NCBI GenBank assembly: GCA_030765065.1 | Contig: CM060990.1 | Coordinates: 494,254,190-494,318,189, forward strand | Length of the DNA stretch: 64,000 bases | Direction: 5' to 3' | Origin: Deroplatys truncata | Lineage: Eukaryota > Arthropoda > Insecta > Mantodea > Mantidae | In this document: positions 38,004 through 49,836 of the stretch, piece after piece | Numbering within the stretch: the first letter of the stretch is position 1 | Layout: each line of letters begins with the position of its first letter | The notes under the pieces: model-generated | What the model saw: only the letters and a program-made list of their open reading frames with translations | The model's database searches: none | What the model was told of the DNA's origin: nothing | Translations under genes and position numbers: made by a program

Positions 38004-38676
38004 TGAATCAAAATAGGTAATTCACACTATTTTGTGAAACAGTAATGTATGGGAATTTGTGCATCATTTAAAAAATTCTAAAATCAATTTTTAAAATCTA
38101 GTATACACAGAACACAGTATTAAGCTACACCACTGGTACACATGAGCAATTTCTGATACCATGTCCTTGTGTTTTGAGAATTTACATAGCCTGTGAGATG
38201 GAACTAAGCTTCGTCGGTAAACCACGCCATTTTCAATATGTCTTAGTTTCTTTCCACAAAGTTGAGGAACCAATTACAGTATTGCACACACTTCTTTTTG
38301 TTGGGTTCTTTCAGCTCATATACTGCTGTCACTTTGTATGGCCAGAGTTTTGCATGCTTTGCTGCTCTTTGGCACATCGTTACTGAGTAGCTGGTCTCTT
38401 GTGACAGACGGCGTAAAGACTTTTGTGGGGAGCGAAGCACTAGCTCACGAACATCTCCAGAGTGCTGTGACACTAATGACGGCGGATGGTGCCTGCCTTT
38501 TTTACTGGTAAATGAACCACTCATTCCAGCTTCTCCACTGACCTTAGAATTGTCTTTCGATCAGGACAATCACGAACACCGTACTCACGTCGGTAAGCTC
38601 TTTGTGTGGTGGTAAAGGAATTGGTGAGTCAATGATTCTTCACAATAAATACACACTGTTGAATTGTGTACTCCAT

Positions 38677-39530
38677 TTCAAAGGTTATGTGACAACAGGG
38701 AACATCAATATGTATCGAAATCGACGGCAATCTGCCATCTGATGGCATCCAATAAAACACCTGACTTCGTGCATTATTTCAATGTGCATACAATTTAAAA
38801 GTAATGTAAGAACGCAGATTAGATTAGGATGCGTTCTGCAGGTTCTTTGTTGGCCAAAAGGCCTTGAACATAGAACATGTCAAAAGCTTTTATATTTGTA
38901 TTGTATTGAACTTAATAAAACTTGGCTTTTACTTGCATGCAAGGAGTGTCAGGAGTTTACAAAATTGTCAATTTTGTACAATAAACTTATTCTTTTTGCA
39001 CTCATAAAGTGTACAACATTTTAAGTTAAATTGTAAACAGTAAGCATGAAATTTCTATTACATTAAAAACTGTCACGTCTACTGAATACAAAATTTCTTC
39101 CCTTCAATGCTTAATCCTTTTGCTTATATGCAAAGTGTGTCAGAATTATAAGATATACCTACATTTACAAAATACTAAATATGTGCAATAAAACAATTTT
39201 TTATATAAAATACATATATAAAGTGCACAATGTTTAGATTATGGTGCTAAAAGTATACAGTAAATATCATATTACTACTACTTTGAAAGTTAGCATGGTT
39301 AGATACTGAGTATAACATGCACATCGATTAGCCTTTACAGCCTGTGTCACTGCTGAATATTTACATCTTTACTTATATGAAAAAATGATCCAAATTCAGT
39401 ATTAAGATAAAAATATCAAATATATGTTAAATATATTTGAGGTATTTCTTATTTGGCTTAATACAGTAATTTAACATTATAGGAATATCTAGTATTCTAG
39501 AACTTAATGCTTAATTGTTAACACGCTAAA
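38677..39530. other. No recognisable gene; includes 3' flank of the CR1 element
   Basis: AT-rich. The part next to 39531 is probably the 3' UTR of the - strand CR1 LINE. I could not find its octamer-type tail, so the exact 3' end is unknown. Frame 38782-39024 (+) has no motif. Confidence 0.45.
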
Positions 39531-40476
39531 TTATGGTTTAGATATAATTCGAGAGTAAAAAGATTTATCACAGAGGTACTCTTTTAGGGAGGCTTTAAAA
39601 ACTTTGAAATTGCTAATATTTTCCTTGAGATTACTGGGGAGAGCATTATATATGTTAATTGTTTCATAGTAAACACCTTTCTGGAGGCAAAATAGTTCTG
39701 CATTTGGACGATGGATATTTCCCTTTTGCCTAGTGTTAAAGTTATGTACTTCCATGTTTGTAATAAAGTTATGTCGATTATTTGCATAAAATTTTTAGAT
39801 GGAGAACATATAAACACAAGGTAAGTTTCCAAAACAGTTCTTTGCATGACTGCCTGTTATGAGTGTTGCAAATTATTCGTATATCCTTATTTGGTATTAC
39901 AAATATGCTTTTACTATCGACTGTGTTGCCCAGTAAATTATTCCGTATTCCATGATGAAATTAAAATAAGCAAAGTAAACTAACTTAAGCGTATCAATTG
40001 AATGAAAGTTTACCAGAGTTCGAATGGCATAACATGATGCATTAAGCTTAGGTGTGATGTGGTTAATATGTGACTTCCAATCTAAATGCTTGTCTACTAA
40101 GAGACTTAGAAATTTGACTTCGTTAGGATGTTCCAATAATGAATCATTTGTTCCTATTTCTACTTGGTGATGGTGATGATGATATGGGGGTTAAGGACGC
40201 TAAACATCTATGGTCATCAGCGCCCTTACAATGTATAAAATTTAAAATCCAAAAAATAAAATACGCGACAGAAACCCGCTGAGTCTAAAACAATAAAAAG
40301 CAACATATCAAAGTCTAAAATCCACCAAGCTAAAACACGATAAATAAAACAAAAGAGTAAATGACGTGTCAGGAACTGTAGAAGTCAAGCGACAAGAGCG
40401 CGATACGTCCGCCGGGGAGAAGAGCCCCTTTAAAACAGACAAAAGAACATCACAAAACTAAAAGACGCACAGCGCG

Positions 40477-43400
40477 TCAAATGTGGCGACTAAAACCACT
40501 GTCACTGATAAAACGTAAAAGACATTCTGCAGCATGCGCATCGTCTGCCAAAACGTTGGCCATGCCAACAGGCAGAGACAAACGAACGCGCAAATGAGCT
40601 AAAACCTGACACTCTGCTAAAATGTGAGGGCGTTAAGGGCGCATCATACTGCTCACAGAGTGCTGCGGGGTGGCCACTGAGAGGTGCTTATGACTAAAAT
40701 GGCAATGACCGATACGTAAACGAGCTAAAATTACCTCTTCCCGACGAGAAGAACGGGAAGAGGTACCCCAGACTAACGGGAGAGGTTTAACCTCCCACAA
40801 CTTGTTCCCCGGAAGGCCGTCCAATCTTCGCGCCAAAGCGAGAGGATACGGTGACGTAAAATAACATACAAATCTGTGGAGGGAACAACAGAGGTAAAAT
40901 ATCTGGGTGATAAAATTGCCGATTTGGCAGCGGTGTCGGCAGACTCGTTCCCTGAGATGCCCACATGACCTGGAATCCACACGAAGGAGATGCTGCTGCC
41001 AGAAGCAGCAAGCGAGTGGAGGAGATCATGCATGCGCCGTTCGAGGGTGTGGTAATTGTACAGCGCGTTAATACTCTGAAGGGCACTCAGAGAGTCCATA
41101 CAAACAACACAGTGCTGTAAGTCGTGCCGCTGAATGTATAAAACGGATTGATAAATACTAAAAAGCTCGGCTGTAAAACTCGAGCATTGCCATGGTAAAC
41201 GCAAGGTAAACCTATGTCGACCGAAAATAAAGGCACACCCTACTTCAATATCAGTCTTAGACCCATCAGTATATCTAAAATGACATTCCCCTAATTGCGC
41301 CTGAAGTTCTAAAAAGGCGGATCTAAGGACTGAAGAAGGGGTCTCAATCTTCGGCATCGACGTTAACTGAAGGTGACAGTGGACCTCAGCGCGCAACCAA
41401 GGAGGAAACTGCGATTCCCCCCTGGGAAGGGGCGGCGCTGGCGTAACGTCCAAAAACCGAAGAAGCTGGCGAAATCGAACCCCTGGAGGGAGCAATGCAG
41501 AGTAGCTAACTAAATATTGCCGATCAAGCGAACCCCAGAAAAATAACTCGAAGGACGGGTGGTCAGGAAAGCTTGAGAGTCGACATGCATAGCTGCACAA
41601 AAGCATCTCACGCCTGAAGGACAGCGAAGGCTCTGCAGCTTCAGCATACAGACTGGGTACAGGGCTAGTTGGAAAGGCTCCTGTAGTGACTCTTATGCCA
41701 CGATGGTGAATGGCATTCAAGCGACGTAACACAGATAGACGTGCCGATGAATAGACAATGCACCTGTAATCAAGCTTGGATCGGACCAAAGAGCGATAAA
41801 GACGCAAAAGGACGGTCCGATCAGCTCCCCAGGATGTGCCACTTAAAACACGTAAAAGATTAAGAGAACGGTCACACTTTGCTCTTAAAAACGAAATGTG
41901 CGAAGTCCAGTTCAGCTTTCGATCAAAGACCAACCCCCAAAATTTCACCTCGTCTGCAAATGGAAGACTATCCGGCCCAAGATGGAGAGAGGGCGAGGGG
42001 AAAGTCTTCCGGGGCCAGAAATTCACACAGACGGATTTATCGGCGGAGAAAGTAAAGCCGTTGGCGTTACTCCAGGCGTAGAGACGGTAGCTACAGCTCT
42101 GGAGACGGTGTTCGAGCAAACAGGTCCGCCGCGAACTGTAATAAATAGCAAAATCGTCAACAAAAAGGGAAAATGAAATACCAGGTGGAATACAATCAAC
42201 AATGGGGTTGATAGCAATCGCAAAAAGTGCGACACTGAGTACAGAGCACTGTGGTACACCAGTCTCTTGAATAAAACGACTAGATAAAACCGAGCCCACA
42301 CGTACACGACAGACGCGATCCGTCATAAACTCCCGAAGAAATATGGGAAGACGACCGCGTAAACTCCATGCGTGGAGTGTACGTAAAATGCCGCCCCTCC
42401 AACAAGTGTCATAAGCTTTCTCCAGGTCAAAAAACACAGCCACTGTTTGACACTTTCTCAGAAATCCATTCATAATATGCGTCGACAGAGACACCAGATG
42501 GTCGACGGTAGAGCGATGGCGATGAAATCCGCACTGAGCGTTCGCTAGAAGTTTCTGAGACACAAGCCACCATGTCAACCGCCCGTTGATCCTGCGCTCC
42601 ATCACCTTGCAAATGCAACTGGTGAGGGAGATAGGGTGGTAGCGGGAAGGTAGTTGGTGATCCTACCAAGGCTTAAGTATAGGGACAATGGTGGCTTCGC
42701 GCCAAACTGAAGGAAAAACGCCGTCTTGCCAAATACGGTTATAGACCTATAAGAGAAAGAGTTTACTGTCGGCTGAAAGGGGCTTTAACATCAATACATG
42801 AATGCCATGCGGCCCAGGAGCGGAGTGCCTAGATAAAAGGAGGGCGTGCTCCACCTCCCTCATTGTGAAAAGTTCATTATAACACTCCTGATTAGGAGAC
42901 CAAAAACTATAGGTCATGGAATCAAGCCGGTCTTTGAGAGTGCGAAAGCCGACGGAATAATGCTCAGAACTGGAAACCGCCTCAAAGGCAGCACCCAGAG
43001 TGTTAGCAATGGCAGCCGGATCCACTGTGGTGGCATTGGAAACCTGAAGACCAGACACAGTACAATGCGACACTTTACCGGAGAAGCGACGAAGTTTATC
43101 CCAAACGACAGAGGATGGCGTGAAGCGATTAAAAGACTCGACAAAACGGGTCCAGAACGCCTTCTTGCTATCCTGAATAATGCGACGAGCCCTGGCGTGA
43201 TTGTTTAAAAGTAACTAAATTATCAAGTGTAGGGTGTCGCCTAAACACGCTAAGCGCAGTTCTATGGGCACGAGCAGCGTCCCGACAGTTCTCTGTCCAC
43301 CACGGAACAGGAAAACGCCGAGGGTGGGAGGACGAATGGGGAATTGAGCTTTCGGCGGCAGATAACATCGTAGAGGTAAGGTGCTGCACCATTTGGTTAA

Positions 43401-44160
43401 CGTCAGTGAAGGGCTGGTCCTTAAAACACACGAGGCTGGAATACAGTCTCCAATCGGCTTTATGAAATTGCCAGGTAGGTGCTCTGGAATGCTGGACATG
43501 GTGAGACAGAAGAGAAGCGATGCAGGAGTAATGATCGCTGGAGTAGATGTCAGCGGCGACGTTCCACCGCAGACGACAAGCAAGCTGGATGAAGAAAACG
43601 GCAAAGTCCAAGTGAGAGAATATACCAGAAGAGTCACAAAGAAAACTAGGCTCACCTGTATTGAGGGTGGAGAGGTTGAACTCAGCAAAAATGTCGGAAA
43701 GAAGCGTTCCCCTTGCACAAGCCCTTGGCGAACATCACAGGGGTTGATGAGCATTAAAACCTCCCAACAGAAGAAATGGTGTTGGGAGAGTGGACAGGAT
43801 ATCTCGAATGTCCGCGTTAGCGAGGGGAGACGATGGAGTTGAATAGACGGAGCAAAGAGAAAAGAAAAATCGGGGTAATTGAATCCTAACGGCAACAACT
43901 TGCAAGTAGGACGTAAGTGTTAGAGGCTGAAAATGAACGTCGTTACGCACTAATAGCATGACACTTCCATGAGCAGGAGAACCCTCATCCGGTGCAAGAT
44001 CGTAGCGAACCGGAGTATAACCACGGAGGGTAAAAGGATCGTAAGGGCGAAGCTTGGTCTCCTGGAAAGACACAATTATAGGCGAATGGGAACGCAATAA
44101 AAGTTGCAGTTCCGCCCTATGCGATCGTATACCACGTAAATTCCAAGACAGGATAGTCAT
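40477..44160 (-). pseudogene. I element ORF2 (AP endonuclease, RT, RNase H)
   Basis: Starts MTILSWNLRGIRSHRAEL at 44160. FQETKL is conserved, but LLLGGFNAHQPL near 43745 has the GDFNAH Asp changed to Gly. SSDHYSCI lies near 43535. RT has EVEHALLLSRHSAPGPHGI near 42855 and YHPISLTSCICKVMERRIN near 42620. FFDLEKAYDTCWRGG lies near 42430, GVPQCSVLS near 42260 and intact FVDDFAIYY near 42155. RNase H is complete: YTDGSKTD near 41280, TAELFSIYQS near 41175, CMDSLSAL near 41100 and WIPGHVGISGNESADTAAKS near 40970. A 610-codon open stretch runs 42605-40773. A TAG near 42665 and frameshifts near 43740, 43200 and 40780 break it. A zinc-type C-terminus (ARLRIGHCHFSHKHL) follows; stop TGA at 40477. Confidence 0.9.
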
Positions 44161-44180
44161 GAATAAAAGGGATAAACTGT

Positions 44181-45420
44181 CTACTTAAAACGGCGGTTCA
44201 AAATAACCTTTTGCTTAACCTTGGGGCTCGGAATTTTGGTATGGAGTTGGTCAGACTCCATAGGCTCCTCGAAGTGAGGGTCCACGCGCTCAGTGCTAGA
44301 AACCGATTCAAGCGCCGGGAATCGGTTTTGGGTTACAATGGGTGAAGAGCGCCGCTGAGCACGGCTTGTCCCAGGAGCATCCTGGGACTGCGACCTCCGG
44401 GGAGGAGAAGGTGAACTTTTCTTACCGCGCGCACGCGGAGGTTGTTTAAGAAAATCTTCCTTACGAAGTTTCTGCTTGGATTTATTCTAAATACCTTGTG
44501 ACTTTAGTACCTTAGGACCAGCTTTAGATGGCTTGATAACTGTGCCAGAGATGGACGGCCGGATGGTAGTAGTGGTCATGGCAGTCATGGTCCAGGTCTG
44601 AGTTTCGTCATCGTTCCGGGGAACTGGCAAGGCAACAACAGAACTAAACGTACCCGATCGCAGGAACGCAGGTTTTCCGCGTATGGTGACGCCTCCGGGC
44701 TTCAGCGAAGGAAAGTTTTTCCTTTACCCGGATCTCCTGGATCGCCTCGTCCAAGTACCGCGGACAGTCGCAAATGACGCAGAATGAGACCCTTTGCAAT
44801 TAACGCAGACAGGGGCTGATGAAGAGGTACCATCGTGTGAGGGCTGACTACAAGAGGCACAGATGGAAACGGCACTCTTACAAGAGACTTGTGTATGGCC
44901 AAAACGTTGGCATTTGAAACAACGCAGAGGTCTTGGAATATAGGGCCTCGCCGCAATGCGTTCGTACCCTGCTGAAATTTACTTGGCAGATCGACGCCAT
45001 GGAAGTTTAGAAACAGTGTTCGAGTGGGTACCAACACTCCGTCGCGTTTAACCTGCACTGGATGAACCGCTGTCACCTTTTGTTCTGAAAGATTTTCGAC
45101 CAGTTCATCTTCCGACACACCATTGAGGCTATGGGTGGTGACGATGCCTCGACAGGAATTCAAGGTGCAGTGGTTTTCAACACGGATGTATAACCGTGGA
45201 GAAGCGTAGCGCGCAACAAGGCCTTACTTTGTTGATCGGACTTGCTTTGTACTAATAATGAACCGCTACGAAGTCGAGTGCAGGACTGAACCGAACCAGA
45301 TATAGAGTCAATGCCCTTCTGTATTATAAAAGGGTTCACCTTCTCAAAATATTGTCCATCCTCTGTTCGCGTAATGACTAAGTAACAACCAGATGTCGGT
45401 GGTGCTACTTCTGTTACCAA
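44181..45420 (-). pseudogene. I element ORF1 (Gag-like, CCHC knuckles)
   Basis: From Met 45420: PPTSGCYLVITRTEDGQYF, then SGSVQSCTRLRSGSLLVQ, an RNA-binding N-terminal domain of LINE Gag. After a frameshift near 45165 comes SEDELVENLSEQKVTAVHPV. Around 44925-44790 three knuckles can be read across frames: CFKCQRFGHTQVSC, then CASCSQPSHDG, then CVNCKGSH. A basic, Ser/Pro-rich C-terminus ends NRFPALESVSS and TAG at 44181. It would bind the element RNA. ORF2 starts 20 bp further. Two or three frameshifts and a stop inactivate it. Confidence 0.82.
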
Positions 45421-46107
45421 GACTTTTCGACGCTTATATTAAGAATGGAGAAAGAGGGCTCTAAAGCGAAAGAAATCCTCGAACATTGCAACCGTCTCCA
45501 AACTCGGGCTCTGACTTCCCGGGCGTTACCCCGGCTTGGGTGTGTGGCCTATCCATACTAGTCTCACCGCAGGGTCACACATCCCAGAACATAGACTGAG
45601 GGACCCAATGGCCGTGGGAAGTCAGCAGCTCATGCAAAGGCTCCCTCGCGGGACTGCAGTTGAACAGCGGATACGAACGCAGATCCTACATGACGATCCC
45701 GGGTGGTGGGGATGACGTCATTACCCACTCATCCAGCTGCGCACCCAGTGCGCGGATATCTGTCAGGCTGTGTCAACAGAGGGTTAAAATAGAGAAAATC
45801 GGAAAATAAACCAAAAGTGTGCGCGCGTTTCGCACACAAGGTAGGCCGGCAACGAAGGAAAAGGGATGTCTGAATGGTTGTGGTGCGAAATGTTCGTAAA
45901 CAGACTAGACAAGAAAGAAACGATGGGGAGGGGCGGCATGGAACGAAATGCAAAGAACGCACGAGAGCCAATCTTGTGTCCCCCGGTCACGAGGACGAAC
46001 CCACCTCGACCGGACGAGGGTAGAGGGATGACGACGGAGATGAGTGGCTTGGTACCCCGGGTGCGCCAAACCCGTACTCACATAAAGTGAGCCCCTGGAG
46101 GGATTCA
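45421..46107 (-). promoter_or_regulatory. 5' UTR/internal promoter region of the I element
   Basis: GC-rich leader of about 690 bp beginning TGAATCCCTCCAGGGGCTCA. LINE 5' UTRs hold the internal promoter. No coding motif despite several open frames on both strands. Confidence 0.6.
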
Positions 46108-47359
46108 TACTTGGGTTTGTGGTGAGTGGTTAGTTATGAATTTGACTACTTTTGTTTTTTCAAGGTTTACTTAAAGTTTGCTTCTTTAAACCAGTCTGAC
46201 ATGCAATTTAGGACAAAATTTATTTTATAGCTCACTTATTTAAATATATACTTGTTACTAGAACACTGGTGTCATCTGCAAACAGATGTATACTAGGAAT
46301 GTGTTTAATGCACAGCGGAAGGTCATTTTTGTAAATTAAATATCACAGAGGTCCCAATATTGACTCTTGGGGAACTCCATGTTTTATTAATTTCCATTCT
46401 GAAGTGTTGTTATGGTATTGATTGAAGTTGTTAATTTCTACCCTTTGTTTTCTATCTTTTAGATAGGAGGTAAACCAATTTAAATTTTCATTTTTTATTC
46501 CATAGTACTGTTGTAATGTTGCTAACAAAATATCGTGATTTGCGCAGTCAAACGTCTTTGCTAGGTCACAAAAGATTCCTCCCACATGTAAATTTTCATT
46601 TAATGCTGTTAACATTTCATGCGTAAGTTTGTAAGTTGCATTGTTGATATTCCTTTTGTAAAACCGAAATGTTCGCTGACAGTGGATTGTTATTTTCCAT
46701 GTAATTATACGGCCTGTTAAACATTACTTTCTAGGATATTTTTGAGAATACTGACAAGAGAGATATTAGTCTGTAATTTGAAATATTGTCCTGTTTGCCT
46801 TCTTTGAAGACGGATTTGACAGTTGAGTATTTTATTCCATAGGAAATATTCCAACCTTTAATGATTCGTTGCATAAATAGCTAAGAGGAGTGCTTATTTG
46901 ACTTGAACACGCTTTTTAGGACTTTGTTTGTTATTTCATTCGTAATCAGGAGAATTTTTGTCTTAAGACAATTTATTATACTATTAATTTCAGATGGTGT
47001 TGTCATATTTATTTTAAATTCAGGGATTTTATCTACTAAGGAGGTTCTTAAGAAATTTAATGCTGATTCCTTGTTTCCATATTTTATGTTTAACTTTTCT
47101 GTTATATCCAGAAAGAAATTGTTAAAAATCTCTGCAACTTTCTGAGGTTCACTAATTACTTGAGTGCCAGTATTTAGTATTATTTGGGGTTCTCTTGAGA
47201 GCGCCTACCTGTTTCTCTCTTTATTATGCTACAAGTTTTTATTTTATTATCTGAGTTACATATTTGTTTATTATCATACAATGTTTTAGCTGCTTTTATT
47301 GTTTCTTTGAGGAGTTTGTAATATTTTTATAGTAACATTGTAGGTTTGGGTTGTTATTA

Positions 47360-48641
47360 CGGAGGGTTGCCCCACTTAAGCTCGAACGATTTTGATTATG
47401 TTTTTTCATGGCGAGATTCCCTTTCGTCATCACCTATTGTATTTAATGTGATTTCCACGGGCTTAAACTATGGCTCTGCAGCGCAATTTCCATTGAAAAG
47501 GGCTGCGTCTAAGAACAGGAAGGGGGATGTAGCCCACTGCTCCTGGCAGACTTTCCAGAATCCTTCAATTGTGGTGGGATGCCGAGAAACAAGGCGCTGT
47601 TTCAGCAGACCAAATCCCCAAAAACCCATTGGCGAGGCATCTGGTGACTTTACAGGGATCCTTTTAAATGGTATCACATTGACACCCGTTTACATAGCTT
47701 TCTAGTGGTAGTAATGCTGGGAAGACCAAGAGGTGTGACTGGATGCTTTATACATGTGCATACAAACATTTGGGGCATCCTCACCATACAACTGACGAAT
47801 CTCTTCATCAAAAATTGGGTCCATAACACTCCTTTGATAGTAGGCTACATTAATGTTTACACTGTTGGCAACTCTGTGATTGCGAGTTTCCCCCGAGAGC
47901 AATAACCTGCAACCACCATGATTCCCTTGGAAAACTTGTCCTTGTTCTCCCGAATAAATTTGTAGTCCCCTTTTCGCCCACTTGATGGTAATAAATGTTT
48001 CGGGTTATTTTGTGTCACCTGGATAGACCCATGCTTCATCTAAAGAATCCACCCATTGCCAGTTTTCACCTGCCAGGTGGTGTTCATAGAGTTTTCTTGT
48101 GTTTGTGAAGCATTCTCTGATGTGCCGCTCTTCAAGGCGTGTCCACGTGCTTTATGTCGCCGTTCTAAACCCAAATTGTTGTGTATTATCAGATAGACGG
48201 TCCCTTTGGATATTCCAATGCGGCTGGAAATGCTTCTTTGGGTTGGTGGATTATCCTGAGTCGCTGTTGCATTCACCTTGGCTACTATTGCTTAAGGTCG
48301 TGTTACCTGTGACCTTTTTCTTGCTAGTTTTTTGCACACTGAGCCTCAGGTGGGAATCCCTTTTTATGCAGTTGTGTTATACGCTCCACACACGACCTTT
48401 TTGTTTGCACCTTTCCACTATCATTGAAAGGCTATAACCTGTATCGGAAAGCCCAATAATGTATCCCTGTCACAAGTCAGCGATTGTTGAAGCCATTACG
48501 AGTAAACTTTGCCTCAGACTGGCCCATCAGACAGCTGGCACTTGCAGTGAGCTGATGCAATAATAAGCATATGCAGCTTGACCAATGGCAGAGTGGGAGG
48601 GTGATTCAAAGTCGTCCGAGCTCAAGTGGGGCAACCCCCCG
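47360..48641 (-). mobile_element. Mariner-type transposon (1,282 bp)
   Basis: Inverted ends of about 37 bp: left from 47360 CGGAGGGTTGCCCCACTTAA, right inward from 48641 CGGGGGGTTGCCCCACTTGA, with four or five mismatches over the full length. TA precedes and follows (47358-47359, 48642-48643). Length is that of a complete mariner. It interrupts the CR1 linker between endonuclease and RT. Confidence 0.92.
47468..48496 (-). pseudogene. Mariner-type transposase, inactivated
   Basis: Starts ASTIADL (Met at 48496), with a first helix-turn-helix (YIIGLSDTGYSLSMIVERC) and a second (SISSRIGISKGTVYLIIHNN) near 48230. LAGENWQWVDSLDEAWVYPG near 48030 holds the first catalytic Asp. The second site reads MYKASSHT near 47760, where DKASxHT is expected (Asp to Tyr). 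The third reads SPMGFWGFGLLKQRL near 47630, where MDFW is expected (Asp to Gly). So two of three catalytic residues are lost. It also has a stop (codon 9, TGA) and frameshifts. The assignment rests on motif order and the mariner ends. Confidence 0.8.
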
Positions 48642-48782
48642 TATATTTCATTTCTTGATATAATTCTCGTTTGCGTTTACAAGAAGGTTTAATACCTAAC
48701 GTAATCCAGGAATTATTCCTCTTGTTGATATGCACTTTGCTTTAAAATGAGTTTTGAAATGTTGTAGAAAACTGTTAAACTT

Positions 48783-49091
48783 CTCATTTGCTCCCTTAAT
48801 TTCATACATTTCATTCCAAGATTCATGTTGTATTGATTGCTTAAAACTTTTTAGATTACTTTCGTCTATTGCTCTAGATTTCCGATAGTTATGCTTTGGT
48901 TTTAGCTTTAAATTTATTTATTTATTTAGTGTGTAGTACTCATTTGCTCCCTTAATTTCATACATTTCATTCCAAGATTCATGTTGGATTGATTGCTTAA
49001 AACTTTTTAGATTACTTTCGTCTATTGCTCTAGATTTCTGATAGTTATGCTTTGGTTTTAGCTTTAAATTTATTTATTTAGTATGTAGTAC
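48783..49091. repeat. Tandem duplication of about 156 bp in CR1 ORF2
   Basis: 48783-48938 and 48939-49091 are almost identical (a few base changes and one TTTA unit less). Both start CTCATTTGCTCCCTTAATTT. The segment encodes the region after the endonuclease, so the duplication arose within the dead or dying CR1 copy. Confidence 0.93.
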
Positions 49092-49836
49092 TTGTGCCTC
49101 ATGATCTGATATGCCATTTGCGAATGGGATAATGGTATATGATTTTAATCTGTCTATGCTTATAAATACATTATCTATTGCAGCAGATGAGGTATTTAGA
49201 ATTCTTGTAGGGAAGCTTTATGTGGGACATGTTGTACGTTGCGAATATAGGACTAACTTGATCCTTTCTAAGACTACTAGTCAGATAATCAATATTTATG
49301 CCACCGCAAATTATTAATTCTCTTTTAGGTTTGAACAGAAATTTTAAGGTGCCTTCAAGTTGCTTTTTGAACAGCTTGCAATTACCCTTTGGTGGTCGAT
49401 GTTGAGCTACTATTATTAAATTTACCTCATGTATATCTAATTGAATTGCACACATTTCTATGTCCTGTTCAATGCAAAACTTAGAAAGATTAATACTTTT
49501 ATAAGGTACATCATCTTTTATAAATATACAGAAACCCTTTATGTAAATTTTAACTGGAAAATTCTGCTTTTAAAGAGTACTCTTGTAATGAGATTGGTAA
49601 GAATTCCTGTTCTGTCAAATGATGTTCAGATAAGCACAATACATGTGGCCTGTTTTTTAAGCTAGACTAAGGGAGAGCTCATCTACTTTGTTTCTTAGAC
49701 CTCTTATATTTTGGTGAAGTATGCAGAAAGAATTTCTATCATAATTTGTCTTTTTTAGTTAGTATTGTTTGTGGATACCCCGTATTTACATTTGATTTCT
49801 TTATATTCTTGAAACAATTATTGCTGGTGGCCCTAT

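Larger units (their letters stand above)
36839..38135 (+). mobile_element. Short hAT transposon with 8-bp target duplication
   Basis: Ends CAGTGGCATAG (left, from 36839) and CAGTGGTGTAG (right, read inward from 38135) are inverted and match the CAGTGGYRTAG start common in hAT elements. GTACACAT occurs at 36831-36838 and again at 38136-38143. The 1,297-bp body keeps one zinc-finger exon of a transposase and a triplet microsatellite but no catalytic domain, so it is an internally deleted, non-autonomous copy. Confidence 0.88.
36365..38676 (-). pseudogene. Tc1/mariner-type transposase gene split by a hAT insertion
   Basis: N-terminal part 38676-38144: starts MEYTIQQCVFIVKNH, with AYRREYGVRDCPDRKTI and a helix-turn-helix LRSPQKSLRRLSQETSYS, then WFTDEA*FHLTGYVNSQN (first catalytic Asp; stop after the Ala). 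C-terminal part 36830-36365: HEITSSRKFGACCAISGHRV, VIGPIFFDKTVN, YFQQDGNTCYTS (second Asp), WPPRSPDFTSTDFF (third Asp), ending in KKWDISLKHFV. Joining across the hAT and one copy of its 8-bp duplication restores the block AHVYHEITSS, which fits the family ENPHVYHEI motif. The stop codon and frameshifts near 36500 inactivate it. The left end near 36372 (AAGTGTTTCAGTGAGATGTC) is preceded by TA and recurs at 57.1 kb. Confidence 0.85.
40168..46107 (-). mobile_element. I-clade LINE, near full length (5.94 kb)
   Basis: Inserted in CR1 ORF2 with a 7-bp target duplication (TACTTGG on the + strand at 40161-40167 and 46108-46114). Joining the two sides restores an uninterrupted CR1 frame (PQTQVEIG). 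Reading right to left: a GC-rich 5' UTR, ORF1 with CCHC knuckles, and ORF2 with endonuclease, RT and RNase H. A 3' UTR follows, with GCGCTGATGACCATAGATG near 40215 and an ATCATCATCACC-type tail. Its GC content and codon use are clearly unlike the AT-rich CR1 around it. Only scattered frameshifts and stops, so it is the youngest LINE here. Confidence 0.92.
39531..49760 (-). pseudogene. CR1 ORF2 (AP endonuclease and RT), interrupted
   Basis: Endonuclease: HQNIRGLRNKVDELS near 49715, LSEHHLT near 49650, IICGGINIDYL near 49300 (GDIN changed to GGIN, loss of a catalytic Asp) and GISDHEAQ near 49100. RT: VGIFPMEIKYSTVKSVFKEG near 46835, YRLISLLSVFSKI near 46765 and GGIFCDLAKTFDCANHDILL at 46585-46525. 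The GVPQ block reads GVPQESILGPL at 46375-46343. After the I insertion, NEVKFLSLLVDKHLDWKSH (40126-40070) and TLKLVYFAYFNFIMEYGIIY follow, ending ALPSNLKENISNFKVFKASL (39630-39570). The YADD block near 46.3 kb is in the worn part. Multiple stops; dead. Confidence 0.82.

Noticed and set aside
43381-43842. 153-codon + strand frame
   Set aside because: Antisense shadow of the I element ORF2.
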